A stretch of DNA of 50,159 bases, from contig SVEF01000018.1 in assembly GCA_015057585.1 (NCBI GenBank), forward strand, positions 1 to 50,159. The letters run 5' to 3'. Made by a program: the position numbers and the translations under genes. Below, piece after piece: positions 8,926 through 16,288 of the stretch. Origin of the DNA: Lachnospiraceae bacterium. Its GTDB lineage: Bacteria > Bacillota > Clostridia > Lachnospirales > Lachnospiraceae. The number at the start of each line of letters is the position of its first letter. Within the stretch, counting starts at the first letter, position 1. The notes below the pieces were generated by a model that saw only the letters and a list, made by a program, of their open reading frames with translations, did no database searches and had not been told where the DNA came from.

Positions 8926-8941
8926 TTTCACGTTACGGTTT
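8926..8941 (+). repeat. Candidate right attachment repeat (16 bp)
   Basis: TTTCACGTTACGGTTT is the same-orientation partner of the repeat at 1159-1174, with one mismatch. A further TTGCTTTACGG lies at 8878-8888, echoing the CTTTACG iterons at the left edge. Beyond this point gene composition returns to that of the core genome. Confidence 0.4.
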
Positions 8942-9063
8942 TAAATTTACAATTAAAGAACACATTTTCTGCAATTGAGTACGTTCTATCGGACTCAAAG
9001 AGGTTTATCCTGTAGTCGTAACAAAGAAACACATCCTGATTAAGTGAAAGGCAGGTACATGGT

Positions 9064-9171
9064 ATGGAAAAACAGGACAAGAGCACGGCATTCATCGTTT
9101 TTTCCATTTTATTTATCGTTTTCACATTCCCAATTTGGATTCTTTTTTACGTGATGAAGGCAATGAAATAA
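9064..9171 (+). CDS. Small single-pass membrane protein (35 aa)
   Basis: ATG 9064 opens MEKQDKSTAFIVFSILFIVF followed by a continued hydrophobic run and the basic end YVMKAMK, then stop at 9169-9171. The polar N-terminus, about 22 hydrophobic residues and positive C-terminus are typical of a membrane miniprotein. An AAAGG lies about 15 bp upstream, which is a weak ribosome site. The SWIM-finger gene follows after 29 bp on the same strand, so the two may be co-transcribed. No function is recognised. A chance frame is possible given the small size. Confidence 0.5.
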   Translation: MEKQDKSTAFIVFSILFIVFTFPIWILFYVMKAMK

Positions 9172-9200
9172 AAAGGCAGTAGCTGTAAGGAGGATAAACG

Positions 9201-9935
9201 ATGAGTGATGTTAAGAAATCGATGGTTCAGGTACATTTTTGGGGCAGTGACATGGCACTTTCCTATTACAATGACCGGTTTGACTTGCACGTGGGCGATA
9301 AGGTTTATGTAGAGGGCAGATGGGAAGGATGCCTGGGACATGTAGTAGCTGTGAATTATAATTTTAGGATTAAAGTTTCCGATTATAAGCGGGTGATTGC
9401 AGTGGTGGATACCAATGTCACCGGACATTTTCTTATGGCAGGAACGCATTTTGTAACTTTTGATCGCGAGGCGATTCCGAGCAGTAAGGTGGCGCGTTGG
9501 TTCCTTGCGCCGGTAAATGAGGAAGAAGAAATTGTTTGTGGTTATGATGAGTCCTCGTTTCCGCTGGACAATCTGGACGGTATGAAAGCGAGTCCGGCGA
9601 TTGTTGTGAGAGGAACTAACTATTACAAGCAGCAGAGGGTGGTTTATCTTTGCATTGACAGCAATAAGGGGTATGCGATTGTAGAAGGCAGTGAAGCATA
9701 CGAGGTGGAGTTTGAATACCGGAACGGAGAAATCAGCCACTTGGTTTGTTCCTGCATGTGCAATTATCCTTGTAAGCATGAAGTCGCTGCGATGTTACAG
9801 CTGCGGGCAATTCTGGAGAAGATTGAAAATCAGGTTATCGAGTCTGAGCACATGGACTACTTTGCGGCAATCAATAAGGAAAAGATGTTTTCTCTTGTGA
9901 TTGACGGGAAGGAAGAAGGGCAGATGATTCTGTAA
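9201..9935 (+). CDS. SWIM zinc-finger domain protein
   Basis: This 244-aa protein carries a SWIM zinc-binding motif near residues 180-195: CSCMCNYPCKHEVAAMLQL fits C-x-C-xn-C-x-H followed by a helix. SWIM domains bind DNA or protein and occur with SNF2 helicases and recombination factors. The first 60 residues are strand-rich and contain GDKVYVEGRWEGCLGHVVAV, compatible with an SH3-like or OB-like fold. No helicase is adjacent, so this is a stand-alone SWIM protein. ATG 9201 has the site AAGGAGG. A 36-aa frame follows 13 bp after the stop. Confidence 0.8.
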   Translation: MSDVKKSMVQVHFWGSDMALSYYNDRFDLHVGDKVYVEGRWEGCLGHVVAVNYNFRIKVSDYKRVIAVVDTNVTGHFLMAGTHFVTFDREAIPSSKVARWFLAPVNEEEEIVCGYDESSFPLDNLDGMKASPAIVVRGTNYYKQQRVVYLCIDSNKGYAIVEGSEAYEVEFEYRNGEISHLVCSCMCNYPCKHEVAAMLQLRAILEKIENQVIESEHMDYFAAINKEKMFSLVIDGKEEGQMIL

Positions 9936-9948
9936 GGAGATGTTAATA

Positions 9949-10059
9949 ATGGAGGCAGACCGGCTGAAGACAGAAGGGGACTTGAAGCGTTTGTTGCGGG
10001 CAGGAAGCAGTAGAGATTATGTAAAATATGAGAATAAATGTTATGTAGTAATTGCTTAA
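9949..10059 (+). CDS. Possible 36-aa protein downstream of the SWIM gene
   Basis: A clean ribosome site, AAGGAGA at 9934-9940, precedes ATG 9949. The frame reads MEADRLKTEGDLKRLLRAGS and continues to CYVVIA before stop. The AAGGAGA overlaps the stop of the SWIM gene, which favours coupled translation. The sequence is charged and helical, without recognised motifs. It may be a genuine small protein or the remaining head of a longer gene. Confidence 0.4.
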   Translation: MEADRLKTEGDLKRLLRAGSSRDYVKYENKCYVVIA

Positions 10060-10192
10060 GTTGAGGTAATGGTGTGATATAATTGATTTATAATGGTGTA
10101 GGTGCTATTATGTTAGAAAACAGGTATAAGATGAGTATTGTTGTAAAATCAGCTCCAAAAGATACTTAAAGGCAAATGAGAGGAACACTGAC

Positions 10193-10813
10193 ATGAATAC
10201 AACCGAACTGATACGGTTACTCAGGACAGCAGAAGATTTTAATACAATAAATAACAGAAGAGATGAAATTGTCGGCTTGATCCCGAAGGTTGCATCGATG
10301 TTTGATTATGACCAGAATAATTCGTATCATCCGTATGACTTGTGGGAGCACTGCGTACGTACAGCATTGGAAATTCCGAAAGCCTTATGGGATGATATGC
10401 TGTTTTTGGCGGCCTTACTGCATGACATTGGAAAACCGGAAAGTCGGTGTAAGGGACGAAAAGAAGGCGATACGGAGAGCCATTATTATGGGCATCCGGA
10501 GGTTAGTAAGCGAATTGTGGAAGAAGAGATTGTACCATATCTGGGGATTTCAGAGGAAGAGGCAGAACGTCTGATTTATTATGTGGAATTCCACGATGAT
10601 CATGTTGGATTCAAGCCGAAGCATTTGCGGAAACATTTTGAGCGGGTTCCGTTAACCGTGTTTCAAAATCTAATGTTGTTACAGATGGGAGATGCCATTA
10701 CGCATGATACAGAGAAACCTCTGATTCAGGAGAGGTATGTTACCTGCAAAGCATTGTACGAAGGAAAAGCAGCAGAAATATATCAATGGCTGGCACAAAA
10801 CGGACGGAATTAG
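10193..10813 (+). CDS. HD-domain phosphohydrolase-like protein
   Basis: The 206-aa protein has an HD-superfamily metal site: an upstream H in LWEHCVRTAL (about residue 53), then LLHDIGKPESR (HD at about 78-79), then HYYGHPEVSKRIVEEE and a downstream D in HDDHVGFKPKH/MGDAITHD. This order, with the GH between, resembles the HD domain attached to bacterial CCA-adding enzymes, but no nucleotidyltransferase domain is present. It is likely a cytosolic metal-dependent phosphohydrolase of unknown substrate. ATG 10193 follows GAGAGGA. It lies alone between the SWIM and desulfidase genes. Confidence 0.8.
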   Translation: MNTTELIRLLRTAEDFNTINNRRDEIVGLIPKVASMFDYDQNNSYHPYDLWEHCVRTALEIPKALWDDMLFLAALLHDIGKPESRCKGRKEGDTESHYYGHPEVSKRIVEEEIVPYLGISEEEAERLIYYVEFHDDHVGFKPKHLRKHFERVPLTVFQNLMLLQMGDAITHDTEKPLIQERYVTCKALYEGKAAEIYQWLAQNGRN

Positions 10814-10917
10814 AAATCCGTATCGGCTATCTTGCCATCCCCACCCATAAATGCTAATATATACTCACGCAGAGCCATCCGATGCTCGCTCAGACTCGCA
10901 CTGATGTCTCCACCCAT
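10810..10917 (-). CDS. Doubtful 35-aa antisense reading frame
   Basis: On the complement, ATG 10917 opens MGGDISASLSEHRMALREYI and ends GGDGKIADTDF before stop. The intergenic sequence is unusually C-rich on the plus strand, as if once coding on the minus strand, and the peptide looks like a helical protein fragment. Only a weak AGGGTGG lies about 15 bp before it. It may be a remnant of a larger gene. Low confidence. Confidence 0.2.
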   Translation of the reverse strand: MGGDISASLSEHRMALREYILAFMGGDGKIADTDF

Positions 10918-10956
10918 TCACAACAAAACCACCCTAAACGAAAGAGGACTACCCAC

Positions 10957-12237
10957 ATGAAACCACACGACATAACATACAACACATACATAGAAATCTT
11001 AAAAGAGGAGCTCGTTCCGGCGATGGGATGCACGGAACCGATTGCGATTGCATATTGCGCAGCGAAGGCACGCGATGTGCTGGGATGCATGCCGGACAGC
11101 GTGACACTTTATGTGAGCGGCAATATTGTAAAGAACGTAAAGAGCGTGATTGTGCCGAATACCAATGGACTTAAGGGCATTGAGGCGGCGGCCGCGGCAG
11201 GTATTGTCGGGGGCAAGGCAGAGAAGATTCTGGAAGTCATTGCTGATGTGACGGCGGAGCAGAAGGATCAGATGCGCACGTTTCTTGAGGAATGTCCGAT
11301 TGTGGTGCGTCCGGCGGAGAGTGATGAGGCGTTAGATATCCACATTATGCTGACCGGTGGCGGACACACCGCGAGCGTGCGGATTAGCGGCTATCATACC
11401 AATATTGTTCTGATGGAAAAGGACGATACGGTGCTTTTTAAGGCAGGCGAGGTAAAGGCAAGCAAGGAGGCGTCGCTGGCGGACAAGAGCCTGCTTACCA
11501 TCAAGGATATTGTAGAATTTGCAAATATCGTAGACATAGAAGACATCAGGGAAATCCTGGACAGGCAGATTGCCTATAACACGGCGATTGCCGAGGAGGG
11601 TCTTAAGAATAACTGGGGTGCCAATGTGGGCAGCGTGCTCTTAAAACAGCATGGGGACAATTTGCGCACGAGGGCAAAGGCATATGCGGCGGCAGGTTCG
11701 GATGCGAGAATGAGCGGTTGCGAATTGCCGGTGATTATCAATTCAGGCAGCGGCAACCAGGGCATGACGGCATCGCTCCCGGTTATTGTTTATGCAGAAG
11801 GTCTGGGAAAGACGCGTGAGGAATTGTACCGTGCGCTGGCACTTTCCAATCTTGTGACGATACACCAGAAAACCGGAATCGGAAGATTGTCGGCGTATTG
11901 CGGAGCCATCAGCGCGGGGTGTGGCGCAGGTTGCGGCATTGCCTACCTGCAGGGCGGCGACTGCCGTGCGATTTCGCATACACTGGTCAATGCACTTGCG
12001 ATTGTTTCGGGAATTGTCTGTGACGGTGCGAAGGCATCGTGTGCCGGAAAGATTGCATCCGCGGTGGATGCGGGCATTTTTGGCTACGAAATGTACTTGG
12101 AACAGCAGCAGTTTTACGGCGGTGACGGTCTGGTATCAAAGGGCGTGGAAAATACGCTTGTGAATATCGGCAGACTGGGCAGCGTCGGCATGAAGGAGAC
12201 GGATAAGGAAATTATCCGGATTATGACGGGATGTTAA
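10957..12237 (+). CDS. L-cysteine desulfidase family protein (UPF0597/CdsB type)
   Basis: This family uses an iron-sulfur cluster to cleave L-cysteine to pyruvate, ammonia and sulfide, and is related to serine dehydratase. The start is taken at ATG 10957 (MKPHDITYNTY) because AAAGAGG lies 9 bp before it; the longer form adds 25 residues of low-complexity type. The 426-aa product has C25 in MGCTEP, at the position used in the archaeal enzyme. It also has the cysteine-rich SAYCGAISAGCGAGCG and VCDGAKASCAGK segments near the C-terminus, as expected for cluster ligands. It appears monocistronic. Confidence 0.85.
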   Translation: MKPHDITYNTYIEILKEELVPAMGCTEPIAIAYCAAKARDVLGCMPDSVTLYVSGNIVKNVKSVIVPNTNGLKGIEAAAAAGIVGGKAEKILEVIADVTAEQKDQMRTFLEECPIVVRPAESDEALDIHIMLTGGGHTASVRISGYHTNIVLMEKDDTVLFKAGEVKASKEASLADKSLLTIKDIVEFANIVDIEDIREILDRQIAYNTAIAEEGLKNNWGANVGSVLLKQHGDNLRTRAKAYAAAGSDARMSGCELPVIINSGSGNQGMTASLPVIVYAEGLGKTREELYRALALSNLVTIHQKTGIGRLSAYCGAISAGCGAGCGIAYLQGGDCRAISHTLVNALAIVSGIVCDGAKASCAGKIASAVDAGIFGYEMYLEQQQFYGGDGLVSKGVENTLVNIGRLGSVGMKETDKEIIRIMTGC

Positions 12238-12347
12238 AAAAAGGTAGTTTTTTGACCATTTTCTGGGTACAATATATGTGGTCGTTATGCGTGTTCTCAG
12301 ACATTATTTTGGCGACTGAAATGTTTCTAGGAAAGGAGTGAGCAGAT

Positions 12348-13457
12348 ATGTCGGAAGAAAAAAGATGGCAGTTTGAACTGGAAGAATACATCAGACAGGG
12401 CGAGCCGGGGCAGATAGAACGAAGTGAAGCATGGAAGACTGCAATCGGATTACAAGACGTGGATGGCTTGAAGACATCTGCATATTTGCTGGACACTGCG
12501 AAGGAGCATATTGAGGGAAAAATAGGAATTGACGAGGCGCAAAAACGTATCCAGAGCTATTATGAGGAACGTGGTGAGCGCGCGGAAATAGAAGACAGGA
12601 CGAAAGAAGCGGACATTGTATCGGCAAGGATTGCAAAACTGCTTGGAGAAAAGGCGTTTCAGTTTTCTCCTGCTGAGTGGCTCGCGATTCACAGACGCCT
12701 CTTTGAGGGCGTGTTTGATTATGCCGGACAAATCAGAACGTACAATATTACAAAAAAAGAGTGGGTGTTAAAGGGTGAAACGGTTATCTATGCGTCATGG
12801 AACAGCATTCGGGAAACGCTGGATTATGACTTTTCCACCGAAAAGCAGTTTTCTTATGAGGGCTTATCCCCGGAGGCGGCTGTAAAGCACCTGGCAAAGT
12901 TTGCTTCTGATATTTGGCAGATTCATCCGTTCTGCGAAGGAAATACGAGAGCGACAGCCGTGTTTATGATTAAGTACATGAAGTCCTTTGGCTTTGAAGT
13001 AAATAATGATGCATTCGAACATCATTCCTGGTATTTCAGAAATGCATTGGTGCGCGCAAATTACAATGATTTAAAGAATGGTGTGCATGCGACGACAAAG
13101 TATTTAGAGCAGTTTTTTAGTAATGTTCTGCTGGGATCGAAGTTTGAACTGAAAAACCGATATATGCATGTGGATTATAAGGAAGAGGAAGTTCAAAGGG
13201 ACAAATTATTGGTTCCAAAGGGTCAAAATGACCCTTTGGATGACCCTTTGGGAATTACATTGTCACAGCTTGTCATTATAAAGTTGTTAGTAAAAAATCC
13301 TTTGTTGACACAGATGGAATTGGCTGAAAGAACAGGGAAATCTGTGAAGACAATAAAAAGAGAAATAGCTGAACTGAGAGAAAGAGGCTGTATCAGGCGT
13401 TTGAACGGGAAAAGATACGGCAAATGGGAAGTTTTAGTTGACATTACTTCTGAATAG
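12348..13457 (+). CDS. Fic family AMP-transferase-like protein with C-terminal winged helix
   Basis: The 369-aa protein has the Fic motif IHPFCEGNTRA (about 193-203) with catalytic H and the nucleotide-binding GNxR, so transfer of AMP or another nucleotide to a target hydroxyl is expected. The fold start is marked by IHRRLFEGVFDYAGQIRTYN. A helical segment near residues 45-75 (TAKEHIEGKIGIDEAQKRI) resembles the inhibitory antitoxin helix of VbhA-type proteins; its glutamate may block the active site, but the strict [ST]xxxE[GN] spacing is not seen. The C-terminal 75 residues form a helix-turn-helix (TQMELAERTGKSVKTIKREI). ATG 12348 follows AAAGGAG. Confidence 0.85.
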   Translation: MSEEKRWQFELEEYIRQGEPGQIERSEAWKTAIGLQDVDGLKTSAYLLDTAKEHIEGKIGIDEAQKRIQSYYEERGERAEIEDRTKEADIVSARIAKLLGEKAFQFSPAEWLAIHRRLFEGVFDYAGQIRTYNITKKEWVLKGETVIYASWNSIRETLDYDFSTEKQFSYEGLSPEAAVKHLAKFASDIWQIHPFCEGNTRATAVFMIKYMKSFGFEVNNDAFEHHSWYFRNALVRANYNDLKNGVHATTKYLEQFFSNVLLGSKFELKNRYMHVDYKEEEVQRDKLLVPKGQNDPLDDPLGITLSQLVIIKLLVKNPLLTQMELAERTGKSVKTIKREIAELRERGCIRRLNGKRYGKWEVLVDITSE

Positions 13458-13471
13458 TGAAAAATAAAAAT

Positions 13472-13516
13472 CTCGCCGGACAGAGGCTCTATGCCCCAAG
13501 CCGGCGAGTTTTTTTA
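13472..13516 (+). terminator. Intrinsic terminator after the Fic gene
   Basis: CTCGCCGG (13472-13479) pairs perfectly with CCGGCGAG (13501-13508), followed by a T run. The ECF gene converges on this site from the other strand. Confidence 0.85.
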
Positions 13517-13525
13517 CTCTAAGCC

Positions 13526-14026
13526 TTATTCATAAAACTGCGCATGCACCTTCTGAAACAAAAGATACAGCGGTTGAAACAGCACAAGTGCAACGACAAA
13601 ATTGCCGATGCCGTGCGTGACATCAAACATAAGTCCGCTGGCAATCCAGGCAAGACCTGTTTTTACTCCGCCAATGATAAAATACGGAACCGAGCAGAGT
13701 GTGCCATAAGCAAGTCCGAAAAAGCCACTTACAAAAGCCCAGATAAACGGGCTTTTTTCTTTTTGCATGAGCATGGCGATTCCCCAGAGAATCGTCCACA
13801 CATACAGATACATAATCCACCAGGTGCCAAAGCCGTAAATCAGTCCCTCAAGCAAAGCAAACAGGTAGATGACGTAGAGCGTCTTCTTCTTAAAAAATAA
13901 TGTATAAATAATAATCAGAAGCGATACAACTTCGATGTTTGGCAAAAATGCAAGTGCAACCTGCCCAACCAGAAGCAGTGCCGCAAGCAGGGACAGCAAT
14001 ACGAGTTCACGGACGTTCAGTTTCAT
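13526..14026 (-). CDS. ECF transporter S-component, predicted corrinoid-specific
   Basis: This 166-aa integral membrane protein has about six hydrophobic segments and the shape of ECF S-components, starting KLNVRELVLLSLLAALLLVG and carrying a conserved-looking YGFGTWWIMYLYVW region. S-components bind a vitamin and associate with a shared EcfAAT energising module, which is not encoded here. Its ATG overlaps the stop of the DUF4430 gene (TAATG), so the two are translationally coupled. A cobalamin riboswitch heads this two-gene operon, so the substrate is probably cobalamin or a corrinoid precursor. Substrate is inferred from regulation. Confidence 0.8.
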   Translation of the reverse strand: MKLNVRELVLLSLLAALLLVGQVALAFLPNIEVVSLLIIIYTLFFKKKTLYVIYLFALLEGLIYGFGTWWIMYLYVWTILWGIAMLMQKEKSPFIWAFVSGFFGLAYGTLCSVPYFIIGGVKTGLAWIASGLMFDVTHGIGNFVVALVLFQPLYLLFQKVHAQFYE

Positions 14027-14424
14027 TACCAGCCCACCTTTAATGTGAGTTCATAGTGACCGCCATCCGTTACCGGGGTCTGGTCAATACCGTACATCCA
14101 TTCCTCGTAGTTTACGGTCAGGCACCACCATTCCTGATTGTCGGAATTGGCAGTAATACCGTTTACGGCAGTGATAAAGAGGCCGTATTCACCGGATTCA
14201 CCGGTAATGAGTCCTTCATTTAACAGTGCCTGCCCCAGATATTCTTCCTCAGTCTTTAATTCATGTGTGGTCGATGTGCCATCGGCCAAAATAATTTCCA
14301 GAGTGTATTTTTTTACACCGTCTTCGGTTCCCGGCTTCAGGGCAAAAAATACCACACCGAGAACGGCGATTGCTACGACAAACACGGCCGCAAGAATCGC
14401 AAGTTTCTTCTTTTCTGTTTTCAT
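14026..14424 (-). CDS. Membrane-anchored DUF4430 (transcobalamin-like C-terminal) protein
   Basis: The start is set at ATG 14424 (MKTEKKKLAILAAV) because AAAGGAG lies 9 bp upstream; an ATG seven codons earlier has a poor site. The 132-aa product has an N-terminal membrane anchor (about 8-28) without a lipobox cysteine. An exported domain follows, with YTLEIILADGT, ITAVNGITANSDNQEWWCL and YGIDQTPVTDGGHYELTL, the pattern of DUF4430, which InterPro relates to the C-terminal domain of transcobalamin and intrinsic factor. Under riboswitch control and next to an ECF S-component, it is a likely extracellular corrinoid-capturing protein. Confidence 0.8.
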   Translation of the reverse strand: MKTEKKKLAILAAVFVVAIAVLGVVFFALKPGTEDGVKKYTLEIILADGTSTTHELKTEEEYLGQALLNEGLITGESGEYGLFITAVNGITANSDNQEWWCLTVNYEEWMYGIDQTPVTDGGHYELTLKVGW

Positions 14425-14469
14425 TTTTCTTTTCTCCTTTACCATATCCTCGTGGTTTTGAGTTTATTT

Positions 14470-14680
14470 CGTTTTAAGCAGGTCTTCTGGCTCACAGATC
14501 AAACGCAGCTTTCGTCTTCCCAAAGGAGGTTCCGTTTTGTCAATGCGGTGTACCAATTGGCGCACGCGACAATCCTTCAGTGACATCGTGAAAGCCGCTC
14601 TCTGTTTACAGCGGCGGGACCGCACAGGTTTTGCACCTGTTTCCCTATTATGTCTGTCCTTAGACAGACCACTTAAAACG
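14470..14680 (-). ncRNA. Cobalamin riboswitch
   Basis: Read on the complement, the element has CAGGTGCAAAACCTGTGCGG leading into TCCCGCCGCTGTAA. A GTCACTG core segment comes later, and the B12-box GAGCCAGAAGACCTGC lies near its 3' end. The closing stem P1 is visible as CTTAAAACG (14672-14680) pairing with CGTTTTAAG (14470-14478). It lies about 45 bp before the DUF4430 start, so it likely acts on translation or early elongation. Binding of adenosylcobalamin would switch off the two-gene uptake operon. Confidence 0.92.
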
Positions 14681-14852
14681 TTGATAGTATAGCATGCCGG
14701 TAAGGGAATGTCAAAAGGATGTGCCGGCTGGTATGAGAATGATAAAATGGGAAATCCTATGAAAAGAGATGCTAAGATTTTCCTGTAGTTATGCAGGGAT
14801 GATTTTAGTATGATGGATGGGTTAAAAAATATAGAAAAGAAGGGACAAGAAC

Positions 14853-16175
14853 ATGAAACTGACAAACGACATTTTTTACGTTGGTGTGAATGATACGGAA
14901 ATTGATTTATTTGAGAGCCTTTACCCTGTGCCGGACGGCATGGCATACAATTCCTATGTGATTGCAGATGAGAAGATTGCGGTAATGGACAGCGTGGATG
15001 CGCATTTTACGGCGGAGTGGCTTGAAAAGATTGAGAAGGTGCTGGAGGGCTTGGGAGAGAGGGCAAAAAAGCCGGAAGGCGGATCTGGCAGAAAATACCC
15101 GGACTATCTGATTATCCAGCACATGGAGCCGGACCATTCGGCAAACATTGAAGTTTTCATGAAGAAGTATCCGAAGGCGGTTTTAGTGGCATCGGATAAA
15201 GCATTTCCGATGATAAAAAACTACTTTGGTACAGAATATGAAGACCGGAGAGTGATGATAAGAGAAGGGGACAAGCTTTCCCTGGGAAAACACACGCTTA
15301 CCTTTATGATGGCACCGCTTGTGCACTGGCCGGAGGTTATGGTGACGTATGATGCGTATGATAAAGTACTGTTTACGGCAGACGCATTCGGAACGTTCGG
15401 AACGGTAGAGCAGGAGAAGTGGCAGGTATATCAGGAGAGTGCCGGGGAAGTCATAGTGATGGAGGAAACGCAGGCAGAATGCGGTTCTACAGATGTCGAA
15501 TTGTGGGCACCGGAGGCCCGCCGCTATTATTTTGGTATTGTCGGCAAGTTTGGGGCACCTGTGCAGAAACTGTTAAAGAAAGCAGGACAGCTGGATATTC
15601 GTATGCTATGCCCGCTTCATGGTCCGGTGTTAAAGGAAGACTTGCCTGCCTATCTTGACCTGTATCACAAGTGGTCCTCCTATGAACCGGAGGAAGAAGG
15701 GGTGTTGATTGCGTATGCTTCCGTTTACGGAAATACCAAAAAGGCAGCAGAGACTTTGGCGGAGAACTTACGGGAACGGGGGTATGCAGATGCCAAAGAG
15801 GAGAGACTGCAGGAAGGCGAGTCAGGAAGGCCTAAATTCTATCTTACCGACCTTACCCGCGACTCTATGTCCGAGGCAGTGGCAAATGCCTTCCGCTTTT
15901 CAAACCTTGTACTGGCTTCCGTTACCTACAACGGTATGGTTTTTCCGCCCATGCGGGAATTTATCCATAACCTGGCGGAACGCGGTTTCTGTAACCGCAC
16001 AGTTGCACTCATCGAAAATGGCAGCTGGGCACCGACCGCAGCATTTGTGATGCGTGATTTGCTGGCAAGGTGCAAGAATCTTACCTTTACGGAAACAACA
16101 GTGCGGATTCGGTCTGCCGTAAATGAGGAAGACATGGAGGAACTGAAACAACTGGCAGAGGAATTGGCCGGTTAG
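14853..16175 (+). CDS. fprA: FprA-type A flavoprotein (flavodiiron protein)
   Basis: The 440-aa protein joins a metallo-beta-lactamase-like diiron domain to a C-terminal flavodoxin domain. Ligand motifs are HMEPDHSANI (H-x-E-x-D-H), VHWPEVMVTY, DAFGTFG and CPLHGPV. The FMN-binding flavodoxin part begins VLIAYASVYGNTKKAAE. Such enzymes reduce O2 to water (or NO to N2O) with electrons from rubredoxin or F420H2-like carriers and protect anaerobes from oxygen. ATG 14853 follows AGAAGGGA. It is a single-gene unit; the gene beyond its end is convergent. Confidence 0.93.
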   Translation: MKLTNDIFYVGVNDTEIDLFESLYPVPDGMAYNSYVIADEKIAVMDSVDAHFTAEWLEKIEKVLEGLGERAKKPEGGSGRKYPDYLIIQHMEPDHSANIEVFMKKYPKAVLVASDKAFPMIKNYFGTEYEDRRVMIREGDKLSLGKHTLTFMMAPLVHWPEVMVTYDAYDKVLFTADAFGTFGTVEQEKWQVYQESAGEVIVMEETQAECGSTDVELWAPEARRYYFGIVGKFGAPVQKLLKKAGQLDIRMLCPLHGPVLKEDLPAYLDLYHKWSSYEPEEEGVLIAYASVYGNTKKAAETLAENLRERGYADAKEERLQEGESGRPKFYLTDLTRDSMSEAVANAFRFSNLVLASVTYNGMVFPPMREFIHNLAERGFCNRTVALIENGSWAPTAAFVMRDLLARCKNLTFTETTVRIRSAVNEEDMEELKQLAEELAG

Positions 16176-16214
16176 CAGGATTTTTGTCAGAAACAGAATC
16201 TTATCAATCAAAAA

Positions 16215-16260
16215 CAGCCCCGCCCGAATCAGGCGAACTGCCTGAAGCCGGGTGAGGCTG
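16215..16260 (-). terminator. Intrinsic terminator for the NCS2 permease
   Basis: CAGCCcCgCCCG and CGGGTGaGGCTG arms around an inner AGGCgaactGCCT hairpin give a strong stem. On the complement strand TTTTTG follows directly, so it ends the permease transcript; it may also slow plus-strand transcripts from fprA. Confidence 0.7.
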
Positions 16261-16288
16261 TCATAGTATCAAAATAAACTTTACTTCA

